63,185 nucleotides of DNA from Marinomonas piezotolerans (GCF_003362755.1 NZ_QKRA01000013.1:1-63185), one strand, 5' to 3'; positions 37,253 through 46,317 are shown, counted from the stretch's first letter. Notes: generated from the letters alone by a model not told the origin. Numbers and translations: made by a program.

Positions 37253-38206
37253 TTAGAGCTCGCTGTTTTTATTCACCAACACCGCAGGCACCATCGTAAA
37301 TGAAGGTACTTTTCCGCCATTTAAGTAAGTCGCGACGTTCTGAGCCGCTTGTTTACCAATTTCATAGGCTTGCTGTACCACCACAGCACCGGCTTGTGAA
37401 TCAGGGTCCTTAACCATTTCCACGTATTCAGGGCTACCATCTACCCCATAGGTTTTCACATCAGTACGGCCCGCTGCCTCAATCGCTTGAGTCGCACCAA
37501 TCATTGGCACATCCCAGCAGGCAACGACGGATTTCAGACCAGAATCTGGACCATATTTCGTGAGCATGTCTGTCATATCGGAATACGCTTGCTGCACGGT
37601 GTTAGGGATCACATCACGTAATTCAGGGTCGATGATTTCGATATCTGGGTACGATTCAAATACATAACGGACTTGATCGAGACGAATCTTACAGACTGGA
37701 ACGGACGCAAAGCCGTTAAACATCACGACCTTACCTTTCGCATCCATGTCTTGCACCATTTGCAGTGCTAACTCGGCACCGATGTTGTAGTTATTGGAGG
37801 TCGTATTATTGATGGCGTGAGGGGTCGCCGTATCAACGGTAAACAAAGGAATGCCAGCTTGTTTGATGCGTTTCAGCCATGGGTTAAGCACTTTCAAGTT
37901 ACCTAATTGCTCAATAATGGCATCCGGTCTTTGTGCGATCAGTGTCTGAATCTGACTGATTTGAGTCTGGTCGTTACGACCGGCATCTAGCGCAATCACT
38001 TCAGCACCCAATGCTTTGAGCTCATCGACTTGCCCTTGGTAAGCCTTTAGATCCCAATCATGGTCTGTGCCGATTACGGTTACGCCCACCGTTTTCCCGG
38101 CTAAAGGAAGATCATCCGCAGCGATGCTGTAAGAGCTTGCTGCCATGGCGATGGTCAAAAGTGAAGCGGTGATCATTGTGCGGTTTTTGTTTTTATTCGA
38201 TTGCAT
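37253..38206 (-). CDS. Periplasmic sugar-binding protein of the ribose type
   Basis: A 317-residue protein with a signal peptide (about 1-29, ending SIA) and the type I periplasmic-binding fold (Peripla_BP_4; GVTVIGTDHDWDLKAYQGQ opening, ARNDQTQ-like GRNDQTQISQIQTLIAQRPD). It would deliver the substrate to the double-ATPase/two-permease importer encoded downstream. The first strands are longer than in RbsB and the ligand cannot be named from sequence. A hairpin terminator follows the gene. Confidence 0.9.
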   Translation of the reverse strand: MQSNKNKNRTMITASLLTIAMAASSYSIAADDLPLAGKTVGVTVIGTDHDWDLKAYQGQVDELKALGAEVIALDAGRNDQTQISQIQTLIAQRPDAIIEQLGNLKVLNPWLKRIKQAGIPLFTVDTATPHAINNTTSNNYNIGAELALQMVQDMDAKGKVVMFNGFASVPVCKIRLDQVRYVFESYPDIEIIDPELRDVIPNTVQQAYSDMTDMLTKYGPDSGLKSVVACWDVPMIGATQAIEAAGRTDVKTYGVDGSPEYVEMVKDPDSQAGAVVVQQAYEIGKQAAQNVATYLNGGKVPSFTMVPAVLVNKNSEL

Positions 38207-38275
38207 TTTGATAGTCCTATGTTGTGATTAAACACCAGTTCAGTACCAAGACTGACTCAGTCAATTTCAGCATCA

Positions 38276-38932
38276 TCAGTCAGCGTGGCCGTAGCCTGAC
38301 ATTCGATTGATGACGTTCTGAATCTCTTCTTCTGATAACAAAGGCGGCTCGCCCATTGGCAAACATCCCAAGTATTGTTTTGCGAGTGTTTCTACTTCTA
38401 CTGCTAACCACAGGGCTTTATCTAACGAAGCCGCTGTAGCAATCATTCCGTGATGCGCAAGCAAACAAGCCGAACGCCCTTCGAGAGCTTGCAATGCGTT
38501 TTCCGATAATTGGCCAACACCAAACGTCGCATAGGGTGCGCAACGAATATTGTGGCCACCACAAACAGCAACCATGTAGTGGATAGGTGGTATTTCCTTT
38601 TCCATAATGGATAGCGTTGTACACGCTGTAGGGTGTGCATGCACCACGGCATTGACTTCCGGCTTACGTCGCATAATTTCCATATGAAAATTCCACTCCG
38701 ACGACGGCGCTCTGTTGCCCACAATCTGCCCATCAAACCCCATCCAAACAATGTCTTCAGGTGTCATCGTTTTGTAGGGCATGGATGTCGGTGTTATAAG
38801 AATGCCCTCGCCGTGGCGCACCGAGATATTGCCCGATGTGCCTTGGTTAATGTGCAACGCATTCATTGAAATACAGGCATCAATGATGCTTTGGCGAATA
38901 TCAATTTCCGTTGATTCTGTTGAGTTGTTCAT
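38276..38932 (-). CDS. Class II aldolase (L-fuculose-1-phosphate aldolase-like)
   Basis: A 218-residue zinc aldolase. The FucA-type catalytic Glu79 is in PSSEWNFHMEI, zinc ligands are His98 and His100 (VVHAHPTACT) and His160 (LLAHHGMIA), and the N-terminal NQGTSGNISVR phosphate loop is present. It would cleave a ketose-1-phosphate, made by the PfkB kinase of the same operon, into dihydroxyacetone phosphate and an aldehyde. GAGGGA lies 6 nt before the ATG at 38932. The exact sugar is unknown. Confidence 0.88.
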   Translation of the reverse strand: MNNSTESTEIDIRQSIIDACISMNALHINQGTSGNISVRHGEGILITPTSMPYKTMTPEDIVWMGFDGQIVGNRAPSSEWNFHMEIMRRKPEVNAVVHAHPTACTTLSIMEKEIPPIHYMVAVCGGHNIRCAPYATFGVGQLSENALQALEGRSACLLAHHGMIATAASLDKALWLAVEVETLAKQYLGCLPMGEPPLLSEEEIQNVINRMSGYGHAD

Positions 38933-38946
38933 TGTGTCCCTCACGT

Positions 38947-39723
38947 CTAAAGACAGGTGTAACCACCGTCGATGGCAACGACGGAGCCTGTTAAATAAGT
39001 AGATGCATCAGATCCAAGAAATAGAATCAGCGCGGCGATTTCTGAAGGTGAGCCAAGTCGGCCTAACGGTGTCATTTCTAGCCATTTTTTGAATAGATCA
39101 GGTTGCGCGCGCATCTCCAATGTCATATCAGTCGCGACGTACCCTGGTGCCAAAGCATTTACTCTGATGCCTTGTTGTGCCCACTCAACAGCCAGCGCTT
39201 TGGTTAGCTGGTGCACGGCCGCTTTGGAAACCATGTAGCTTGAAGCAAACTGGGGTTGATTGATGACGCTGCCCGACATAGATCCCAAGTTGATAATCGA
39301 TCCACCGCCTTGTTTCATCATCTGCGCTGCAAACGCTCGGCAAGCCCAGAAAGTGCCGTTGATGTTCACATCAAGCACTTTATTCCAGTCGTCAGAAGAA
39401 ATGTCGGCCGCTGAATGTAACAAAGCGATTCCAGCAGAATTCACTAACACATCAATCTGTCCGAAAGTGCTCATCGCATTCTGAGCACAATCAACGACGG
39501 CCGCTTCATTCGTTGCGTCGACGACATAAGTAGCGATGGTGATGGGGTATTGATTGAGAAGGGTCTCTTTTAGCGATTCCAACGAGGATTGATTGAGATC
39601 TATCAGCACCAGATTGGCACCGCAAGCGGCAAATGCCGTGGCAGATTCAAGCCCAATACCACTGGCTGCACCTGTGATAACGACGACTTTTTTTGATAAA
39701 TCAAAAATATCGGGATAGTTCAT
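38947..39723 (-). CDS. Short-chain dehydrogenase/reductase 2, first gene of the sugar operon
   Basis: A 258-residue Rossmann enzyme with TGAASGIG (cofactor), NSAG, Ser in LGSMSGSV, the catalytic YMVSK and C-terminal GGYTCL. It probably oxidises the imported sugar or polyol before phosphorylation. A start at 39723 (MNYPDIF) is preferred to 39753 because AAGAGA precedes it at good spacing. Two operator-like sites and the promoter lie upstream. Confidence 0.9.
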   Translation of the reverse strand: MNYPDIFDLSKKVVVITGAASGIGLESATAFAACGANLVLIDLNQSSLESLKETLLNQYPITIATYVVDATNEAAVVDCAQNAMSTFGQIDVLVNSAGIALLHSAADISSDDWNKVLDVNINGTFWACRAFAAQMMKQGGGSIINLGSMSGSVINQPQFASSYMVSKAAVHQLTKALAVEWAQQGIRVNALAPGYVATDMTLEMRAQPDLFKKWLEMTPLGRLGSPSEIAALILFLGSDASTYLTGSVVAIDGGYTCL

Positions 39724-39822
39724 GTCGATCTCTTTTTTATTTATTGTTATCAACTCGTCAGAACTAAGCGTCTGCTCATCCTGTAGAAATCACTATAGTG
39801 TATGAAATTCGACCATGTCAAT

Positions 39823-39836
39823 CTGGTAATAACCAG
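39823..39836. promoter_or_regulatory. Putative GntR operator 1 (CTGGTAATAACCAG)
   Basis: A near-perfect palindrome CTGGTAATAACCAG, about 100 bp before the first gene of the sugar operon. The core GGTAATAACC/GGTTATTACC recurs at 39852. The HutC-type GntR protein encoded next door is the likely ligand. Confidence 0.65.
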
Positions 39837-39851
39837 AAATTGAATTATTTT

Positions 39852-39864
39852 TGGTTATTACTAG
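39852..39864. promoter_or_regulatory. Putative GntR operator 2
   Basis: TGGTTATTACTAG, the reverse complement of the core of the site at 39823 with one change, about 28 bp away centre to centre. Two sites of this kind would allow cooperative repression. Confidence 0.6.
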
Positions 39865-39903
39865 AAAAAAGTACTTTTTGAAGGTGTTTTTCGTGTCATC
39901 AAC

Positions 39904-39944
39904 GCAAAAAAAACCTTTGTTTTTTTGAACAAAAAACAAAGGTT
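39904..39944 (-). terminator. Terminator of the GntR gene
   Basis: Arms AACCTTTGTTTTTT and AAAAAACAAAGGTT (39912-39944) around a 5-nt loop, followed on the minus strand by TTTTTTTGCG. It separates the regulator transcript from the sugar operon, which starts just downstream. Confidence 0.8.
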
Positions 39945-39987
39945 CACTGAAAGGTAATGGGCCAAAAGGCTTTAAAATTCACCCATA

Positions 39988-40845
39988 TTAATTACTAGCA
40001 GAATCTCCATTGCTGGTCGCAACGTGAATTCGTGCAACCGCAGAATTGTAATAAGCGCGATAAAATTCTAGCGGCATATCATTCGTATCGTAGGCAATGG
40101 ATTCGATTGCGATCACAGGTTGATCACTGCTCAGGGCAAGTCGCTCACAGACTTCCACCGACGGCATCGCGGCGGTGAACCAACGCTCCGCCCGCTTTGC
40201 CACTAAGCCGTAACGGTCTTTTAGAAGCTGGAACATGGATTTATCTTCGATATCCAAGTGTTCAAAGTCTGGAACCTTATAACCTGGCAACGAAATAATG
40301 GTATGGGTAATGGGTGCGCCATCGGAGTAATAGATTCGCCCAATTCGGACGACAGTGCCATCTTTTGGAAGGTTGAACACACGTATCTCAGCGTCATCCG
40401 CTTTCACTCGACTGAACTCAAATGTTTTTGAGGTCACCGTGTAGCCGCGCGCTTCTAAATCAGCATGTACTGACATGTTGGAGGTTAGGAAGTCGGTTTC
40501 CATGCGAGGCTGAGCAACAAAAACACCTGTTCTTGCGACCTTGTAAAGGAGCCCTTCCGTCGCCAGACTACCTAATGCCATACGCACGACCGAGCGAGAC
40601 ACACCAAAAATTTCGCAGATGGTTTGTTCGGAGGGTAAGCGCATATCAGGCAGTAAAACCTGACAATGTATCTTATCTGCTAGTGCATTTTTAAATTGCA
40701 CCCACAGCGGCGTGTGGGACTTGCGGTCAAAAAACGCTTTGTCTTTAGCCATCTGGCGCAACGCTTTTGCTGCAGGGCTATTGTTCTCATCATTCTTAGG
40801 GCGCCCCCTGCTTCGCTTATCCATTTCCACTGCACCGCCATTCAT
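39988..40845 (-). CDS. GntR-family regulator, HutC/FarR type with UTRA domain
   Basis: A 285-residue regulator. An unusual basic N-terminal extension (KRSRGRPKN, about 1-45) precedes the GntR helix-turn-helix (about 46-110; LPSEQTICEIFGVSRSVVRM), and the UTRA ligand domain covers about 125-280 (IISLPGYKVPDFEHLD and RAERWFTAAMP). UTRA domains bind sugar phosphates or similar metabolites. It lies directly upstream of the sugar operon with palindromic sites in between, so it probably represses it. A later start at 40824 is possible. Confidence 0.88.
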   Translation of the reverse strand: MNGGAVEMDKRSRGRPKNDENNSPAAKALRQMAKDKAFFDRKSHTPLWVQFKNALADKIHCQVLLPDMRLPSEQTICEIFGVSRSVVRMALGSLATEGLLYKVARTGVFVAQPRMETDFLTSNMSVHADLEARGYTVTSKTFEFSRVKADDAEIRVFNLPKDGTVVRIGRIYYSDGAPITHTIISLPGYKVPDFEHLDIEDKSMFQLLKDRYGLVAKRAERWFTAAMPSVEVCERLALSSDQPVIAIESIAYDTNDMPLEFYRAYYNSAVARIHVATSNGDSASN

Positions 40846-40939
40846 CGATCTTATGCCCTATAACATGTTGTGTTGAGTAGCATTATGCCTGTTTGTGACG
40901 GCCCAGTAAAAATATGCGTTCTATTAAAACGGATTACAT

Positions 40940-42157
40940 TTACTTCGCCCCTGCCGCAAGTCGTTCTGCATCAGGCAACTTGCGCAAAAGCGCCATTGCC
41001 ACACACCCTATGACAGGCCCCGGAACCAGTATCAAAAAGACCCATTGCCACCCACCTAGCGCATTTGCCAACAGCGGCAATATTGAAATCGCAATCACAG
41101 TGAGAGCAAACCCAATGCCTAATTGCAGTGCCAACGCTGTACCAACAAAGTCTTTATCAGCAAGCTCAGTCACCGCCGCAGAAAACTGCGCACTGTCCCC
41201 GATAATGCTCATGCCCCAAATCACGGCCACAATCGCCAACAACCAACCTGGGCCATCAAAGACAAAACCCATCAGCAAAGCACAGCAGCCCGAAACCAAC
41301 ATCATCCCAATCGTGGTATAGCAGCGACCAAAGCGGTCAGACAGTATCCCACCTAAAATACACCCAACGCTGCCCGATGCCACGACGATAAAACAAAACA
41401 TGGAGGGTGACCCAAAAGGGAAAGACACCAAATGCAGCGACGCAGCGTTGGCATAGGCCAACAACCAAGCCCACATGGCGTAGAGCTCCCACATGTGGCC
41501 AAAATACCCCATATTGACGAGGAACAGTGGCTTTGACGTGAAGACCTTCAAACACTGTTTCGGATCAAACAACGCCTTACCAAATGCATAAGGGCCTTCT
41601 TTTACCTTCCATGAAAACAAAACCGCCGCAAACAGTGATGTCGATGACGACACCAGAACCACCCATTGCCATTGAATATTGTCCGTGACGGCACGAAATA
41701 GATGAGGCGCAGACGAGCCAATCGTAAGTGCCCCAATCAGAAACCCCAACGCTAACCCTCTTCCCTTAGTAAACCACGTCGCCATCAGTTTCAGTGCGGC
41801 GGGGTAGACGCCAGCAAGACACATACCGGTTAGAAAACGCAACAAAATGGCGACTTCTAGCGAGGGATTGAGCAGTAGCAAACTGTTCGATATGGCAGCT
41901 AATAAGGCAGACAGCGCCATGAGTCGATTGAGGCGGATAATATCAGGCAAATTCACCAACGACGCAGACAAGGCACCCAGGACAAAGCCCAGTTGTACCG
42001 CGTTGGTTAACCACGATGCAGCGTTGTTGGATAAGTGCCACACCTTAATTAACTCAGGGACGATGGCCGTCGCTGAGAACCAAGTCGCCAATACACCTAC
42101 AACACCTAGGCAGATGACCATCAGGGCAGACCATCGGCCTGCGGGTTGGTCTGACAT
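40940..42157 (-). CDS. MFS transporter (CynX/NimT-like)
   Basis: A 405-residue, 12-helix inner-membrane protein with a motif A region (GGILSDRFGRCYTTIG in the C-terminal half) and the GVYPAALKLMATWFTKGRGLALG block that is common in CynX/NimT and nitrate-type MFS branches. It is the last gene of a leftward CoA-thioester cluster, so it probably imports the organic acid that the cluster degrades. It starts 2 bp after the MaoC stop codon. Confidence 0.82.
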   Translation of the reverse strand: MSDQPAGRWSALMVICLGVVGVLATWFSATAIVPELIKVWHLSNNAASWLTNAVQLGFVLGALSASLVNLPDIIRLNRLMALSALLAAISNSLLLLNPSLEVAILLRFLTGMCLAGVYPAALKLMATWFTKGRGLALGFLIGALTIGSSAPHLFRAVTDNIQWQWVVLVSSSTSLFAAVLFSWKVKEGPYAFGKALFDPKQCLKVFTSKPLFLVNMGYFGHMWELYAMWAWLLAYANAASLHLVSFPFGSPSMFCFIVVASGSVGCILGGILSDRFGRCYTTIGMMLVSGCCALLMGFVFDGPGWLLAIVAVIWGMSIIGDSAQFSAAVTELADKDFVGTALALQLGIGFALTVIAISILPLLANALGGWQWVFLILVPGPVIGCVAMALLRKLPDAERLAAGAK

Positions 42158-42159
42158 GA

Positions 42160-42609
42160 TTAAAGATCCTTTAATGGCATGGTATATGTGGTAGCAGTGC
42201 CTTCAATACACACGTCTCCGGCACTGTCGATAACCGTGGTCTTGAGTTGGCAAATAGGTTTATCGTCGCGCACGCTGACCACTTCTACGCGCCCGGTAAT
42301 GGTTTCATTAACACCAACGGCTTTTTTGAAATTCCATTGGACGCCTAAAAACACAGTACCAGGCCCGGGCAAACGTTCTGCAACGACCGCATTTAATATG
42401 CCAGAAGAGACCCCTCCTTGAACAATGATTTTGCCAAAAGGCGTCTTTTCCGCTAGCGCTTTGTCATAGTGAACGGGGTTATGATCCCCTGTCATTTGAG
42501 TAAATGCCGTTATGTCCTCCGCACAAGTCGTGCGACTGATTTCCGCCACATATCCCACAGCGGGCTGAGCGTGCATCGTATTCGTCCAAGCGTTTTTGTT
42601 ATTTGTCAT
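42160..42609 (-). CDS. MaoC-like (R)-hydratase
   Basis: A 149-residue hot-dog-fold protein. The hydratase-2 motif is visible as TGDHNPVHYD with catalytic Asp and His (about residues 40-48), followed by FGKIIVQGGVSSGIL. Such enzymes hydrate enoyl-CoA thioesters. Its start overlaps the DUF35 gene by 11 bp. With the DUF35 and thiolase-fold neighbours it could supply the beta-hydroxyacyl-CoA substrate for a retro-aldol cleavage, as in bacterial steroid side-chain degradation. Confidence 0.87.
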   Translation of the reverse strand: MTNNKNAWTNTMHAQPAVGYVAEISRTTCAEDITAFTQMTGDHNPVHYDKALAEKTPFGKIIVQGGVSSGILNAVVAERLPGPGTVFLGVQWNFKKAVGVNETITGRVEVVSVRDDKPICQLKTTVIDSAGDVCIEGTATTYTMPLKDL

Positions 42610-43036
42610 GGTGATTGTCCTCAGGGATGGTAAAAGCGGGCATCAGTTGTCCGCCGATATTGATGGTCTTAAAGCAAACCGCTCGCCCAACCTCTAGTTG
42701 CTCGGGCTCTAACAACAAAAGTGCCAGCATACTGGGGCCTTCATCTAACTGAATAATGCCAACGGTATAAGGTGTCACAGCCGACCAGCCAGGTTGACCA
42801 GGCTTCCATATAGTGGTGTAAGTTTTGATCGTCGCTTGGCCGGTTACTTGACGCCACGTCAACTGATCACTCCAACAACAGGGGCATATTTCGCGCGGAT
42901 AAAACACATACGACTGGCAACATTCACAGTATTGCATATGCAGCTCACCGTTGGCGGCCGCTTGCCAAAACGGCTCTGTAAGCGGGATTTTAGTCGGGCC
43001 GGGTACGTTCAGCGGCGCAAAATCAAACGATTTCAT
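42599..43036 (-). CDS. DUF35 Zn-ribbon/OB-fold acyl-CoA-binding protein
   Basis: A 145-residue protein with a rubredoxin-like zinc ribbon (CECCQ and CPCCW, four Cys pairs at about residues 37-54) and an OB fold after it. DUF35 proteins act as obligate partners of thiolase-fold enzymes, for example ChsH2 with the aldolase Ltp2. The gene overlaps the thiolase-fold gene by 4 bp and the MaoC gene by 11 bp, which supports a complex. Confidence 0.9.
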   Translation of the reverse strand: MKSFDFAPLNVPGPTKIPLTEPFWQAAANGELHMQYCECCQSYVFYPREICPCCWSDQLTWRQVTGQATIKTYTTIWKPGQPGWSAVTPYTVGIIQLDEGPSMLALLLLEPEQLEVGRAVCFKTINIGGQLMPAFTIPEDNHHDK

Positions 43037-44217
43037 TGGCCTTCTCCTAGATTGTCTAGTGCCACCTTTTCACTGGCGAGTACCAAGGCGACTGCTTCAG
43101 ATAAGGTGGCTCCGTTTCCCGTCACAAGGGCATACTGGGCGGAGCGGATCTGACGGCCATAGGCAGTCTCTCTGAGCTGATGAACGGCCTCGACCACATG
43201 CGTCATTCCCCCGGCTAAATCAGGTTGCCCAAAGCCAAGTTGTCCGCCATGCGTGTTCATAGGACAGCTACCATCGTAGCCAAAGGTATTGTGACGTAAG
43301 AAATCGCCAAATTTCCCGGGTGGACAAATACCACTGTCTTCCAGTGTCAGCGCCACCATAATCGAGTAGCAGTCATACAAAGACAGCAAATCCATATCTG
43401 TAACCGATGTATTCGATTGCTTAAACGCCTGGGCCATCGAAGGCTTTAGAGGGCCAGACGTTAGATCAGGCGCTTGAGATAATGCGCGATGTGTCACTTT
43501 CTCCCCCGCTCCCATTAAATAAGCGGCGGGTTTATTGAGCGCTTTGGCACGCTCGACCGACGTGACGATGACCGCTTCTGCCCCAGCGACTGGCATGACA
43601 ATTTCGTACAAATGCAAAGGCTCTGCGATAAGGGGTGATTGCAAAACATCGCTCGCATCACATGGCTTACCGTTGAAAATGGCATGGGGATGATACTGCG
43701 CATTATGACGCGCCCATTGCGTAATCAGCGCAAAGTCCTCGTCCTTCGACTGAAAAGCGGCCATATGGGCTTGCTTCAGTTGCGCATACGTTGTGTTGGC
43801 ACCCGAGGCACCAAAGGGGACATCAAATTCACGAATTGGATTGCGATTTGGGCTTCGTGGAACCTCAGGGTTACGATGATTTCCCAGCACACAGAGCACG
43901 GTATGACACATGCCAGCTTCAATCGCGGCAGCAGCACGCCATATCATCCCTGGGCCAGACGCGCCACCTAGATCCACGACATTCGCCATGTTTGGTTGTA
44001 AGCCAAGGTATTCTGCCACAGTCGCAGGTACGTGCTGGGGAGTCTCGCCTACCTGAGGGCCGACCAGTAAACCATCGATGTCCGACTTATGGATGCCCGC
44101 ATCTTTCAGCGCGAGCGCTGATGCTTGGGCCAGCATCCCTAAGGTGCTCGCACCGTTGGTCACTCGACAAGGTTTGAGTTCTCCTACACCAATAATTGCG
44201 GCTTTGGGCTGGCTCAT
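43033..44217 (-). CDS. Thiolase-fold protein lacking the catalytic Cys (Ltp2-like)
   Basis: A 394-residue thiolase-superfamily protein. Where thiolases have VCGSG, this one reads DLGGASGPG (about residues 82-90), so the acyl-accepting Cys is absent, and the C-terminal CxGGG is replaced by TGNGATL. A histidine region NTHGGQLGFGQP is kept. This is the pattern of SCP-x/Ltp2-type proteins, which can act as retro-aldolases with a DUF35 partner. It is translationally coupled (ATGA overlap) to the acetoacetyl-CoA synthetase upstream and to the DUF35 gene downstream. Confidence 0.85.
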   Translation of the reverse strand: MSQPKAAIIGVGELKPCRVTNGASTLGMLAQASALALKDAGIHKSDIDGLLVGPQVGETPQHVPATVAEYLGLQPNMANVVDLGGASGPGMIWRAAAAIEAGMCHTVLCVLGNHRNPEVPRSPNRNPIREFDVPFGASGANTTYAQLKQAHMAAFQSKDEDFALITQWARHNAQYHPHAIFNGKPCDASDVLQSPLIAEPLHLYEIVMPVAGAEAVIVTSVERAKALNKPAAYLMGAGEKVTHRALSQAPDLTSGPLKPSMAQAFKQSNTSVTDMDLLSLYDCYSIMVALTLEDSGICPPGKFGDFLRHNTFGYDGSCPMNTHGGQLGFGQPDLAGGMTHVVEAVHQLRETAYGRQIRSAQYALVTGNGATLSEAVALVLASEKVALDNLGEGQ

Positions 44218-46154
44218 AACGCACGCTCCTGAGCAAGGTTTCGATATTGCTCAAGGCATTGTGGGTTTTGTAGCGAAGCCACGTTGTTCACTGGTTTGCC
44301 AAGTAGTGATGACTGAGCGGCACCTTCAACACGCTTACCATTCAGGGTGTACGGCACATCGTCAACTAAATAGATCGCGGCGGGGACATGCCGAGGTGAA
44401 CAGGCCATTCGAATACTTTTACGTATCCGCTGAGCCAGTCCATCATGAGCAGTCACGTCTTCTCTTAGTTGAATACACAAGACAATTTCTTCGTCTCCCG
44501 CAATCGGACGACCAAAGACAACGCAATCTTCGATCTCTTTGATACCGTCACACGCATTATAGATATCAGCGGTGCCGATTCGGACCCCGCCGGGATTGAG
44601 TGTATTGTCGGAGCGGCCGTAGATAACCGCGGTGCCATCACTGTTCATCTGAGCGTGGTCGCCATGCACCCAGATCTCATCCCGGTCTGAGAAATACGTT
44701 TTCTTGTACCGTGCGAAGCCTTCCTCACCCCAAAACGAAAGTGGCATCGACGGGAAAGGCTCGGTACATACCAGATTGCCTTGTCGCCCTATAACGGGCG
44801 CGCCTCGATCATCCAGCACATTGACGGCCATCCCCAGAGCCTTGGCGGTTAAGGTCCCTTTTCGCAATGAATGCCAAGGCGTCCCCAGTAAGAAACAGCC
44901 CATCAGTTCGGTACCGCCCGAAATAGACGAAAAACCAACCTGCTTTGAAATCGCTGAGTAGATCCAGTCATATTGGTTTGGCGCAACGGGGCTGCCGGCC
45001 GATAAGAGCCAACGTAATGACGACAAATCATGGTGTTGCTGGGGTTCAAATTCGGCTTCAGCAAGCGTCCCCAGATACTTTGGTGAGATACCTAAATGAG
45101 TGAGCTGTTCTTGCTCGACAACTCGCCATAAGGGTGAACAATCCAATCCAGCGTGTTGCTTTAAAATGGGAGCGCCGTCGTATAGAACCAGTACTGCATC
45201 ACAACCTAGCGCAGCCACAATCCAGTGATACATCATCCAAGCAGTGTTGGTGTACCACAGCACCCGATCTCCCTTACGTACATCATTATGCAGCAGATGC
45301 TCCTTTAATTGCTGCAGAAGTACTCCCCCAGTGCGATGAACAATCGCTTTTGGAACGCCCGTTGTACCCGACGTATATAAGATATAAGCCGGATCATCGA
45401 AGCCGACGCGCGTAAACTCTAGGTCTGCTTCATCGCCAAAATCAGACCAGTGCGTGACCTTATCTAGGGGTTCTAAACTGTGGGGCCCGACGATGACTAA
45501 CTGCTCAACACTTTCTATGCGTTGTGCCAATAAGAGTGCAGATTGTGAGATGTCATGCTGTTTGCCAGCGTATTGAAAAATAGGTTCTACGAACAGGAGC
45601 TTGGGAGTAACTTGACCAATCCGATCTATAATGGCCTCTACCCCAAAATCTGGGGAGCAGGAGGTCCATACGCCACCGACCGCTAAGGTCGCCAAATGCG
45701 TCACCAAACAGGAGAATTTATTGGGCATCACGACCGCAACACGGTCTCCTGGCTCAACCCCCGCTTGCCTTAAACCTTGAGCCACGCGTGCGACTTCTGC
45801 ACGCACCTCATCCGCACTGTAAACCTGCCGATCGCCAGATTCATTGGTTTCAATCACGCAAGGCGCGCTGCCTGTCTGTTTGAGTAAATTTTCCGCTAGA
45901 TTTAACCGCGCAGAAGGAAAGAACTGTGATTCTGTCATCCAGTGTTCAGCGTTAGGGATAAATGTATCGTTCCCTTTTTCGCCTATCACCCCTGCGAAAT
46001 CCCACACTTGGGACCAAAAACCGGATAGGTCGCTGATTGACCATCGATGCAACGCATCATAATCCTGATTTGGTAAACCAACCTGATGAGCAAAACGTGT
46101 TAAAGCACAATCGTCTTTCATTGATTGCGTCGGTGACCACAGTGACTGATTCAC
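44214..46154 (-). CDS. Acetoacetyl-CoA synthetase
   Basis: A 646-residue adenylate-forming enzyme. Visible are the AMP-binding P-loop ILYTSGTTGVPKAIVH, the synthetase core SAGSPVAPNQYDWIY and FSSISGGTELMGCF, and the C-terminal NGKRVEGA with the catalytic Lys. Length and the N-terminal MWSPT-like opening (SLWSPTQSMKDD) fit acetoacetate-CoA ligases, which activate ketone-type acids. A related short beta-keto acid could be the real substrate. First gene of the leftward CoA cluster, divergent from an acetyl-CoA acetyltransferase, which would split acetoacetyl-CoA. Confidence 0.87.
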   Translation of the reverse strand: MNQSLWSPTQSMKDDCALTRFAHQVGLPNQDYDALHRWSISDLSGFWSQVWDFAGVIGEKGNDTFIPNAEHWMTESQFFPSARLNLAENLLKQTGSAPCVIETNESGDRQVYSADEVRAEVARVAQGLRQAGVEPGDRVAVVMPNKFSCLVTHLATLAVGGVWTSCSPDFGVEAIIDRIGQVTPKLLFVEPIFQYAGKQHDISQSALLLAQRIESVEQLVIVGPHSLEPLDKVTHWSDFGDEADLEFTRVGFDDPAYILYTSGTTGVPKAIVHRTGGVLLQQLKEHLLHNDVRKGDRVLWYTNTAWMMYHWIVAALGCDAVLVLYDGAPILKQHAGLDCSPLWRVVEQEQLTHLGISPKYLGTLAEAEFEPQQHHDLSSLRWLLSAGSPVAPNQYDWIYSAISKQVGFSSISGGTELMGCFLLGTPWHSLRKGTLTAKALGMAVNVLDDRGAPVIGRQGNLVCTEPFPSMPLSFWGEEGFARYKKTYFSDRDEIWVHGDHAQMNSDGTAVIYGRSDNTLNPGGVRIGTADIYNACDGIKEIEDCVVFGRPIAGDEEIVLCIQLREDVTAHDGLAQRIRKSIRMACSPRHVPAAIYLVDDVPYTLNGKRVEGAAQSSLLGKPVNNVASLQNPQCLEQYRNLAQERAL

Positions 46155-46229
46155 ATGCCTTACCTCTTAACAGTGTGCCTAATTCGCACAATTTGTTTTT
46201 ATTTTTGTATTTATCTAATAATCAAGACT

Positions 46230-46274
46230 ATTCTAAGTATACTCAGAAATCAACGTTCTGGTTATACTTAGAAT
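46230..46274. promoter_or_regulatory. Inverted repeat in the divergent promoter of the CoA cluster
   Basis: Arms ATTCTAAGTATA (46230-46241) and TATACTTAGAAT (46263-46274) form a perfect 12-bp inverted repeat with a 21-bp spacer. The left half is itself part of a quasi-palindrome TTCTAAGTATACTCAGAA. It is likely to be an operator controlling both directions, but no regulator gene is adjacent. Confidence 0.6.
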
Positions 46275-46317
46275 ATCGAATCAATAGAACAACAAAAATG
46301 CTACATAGGTTGATGTC

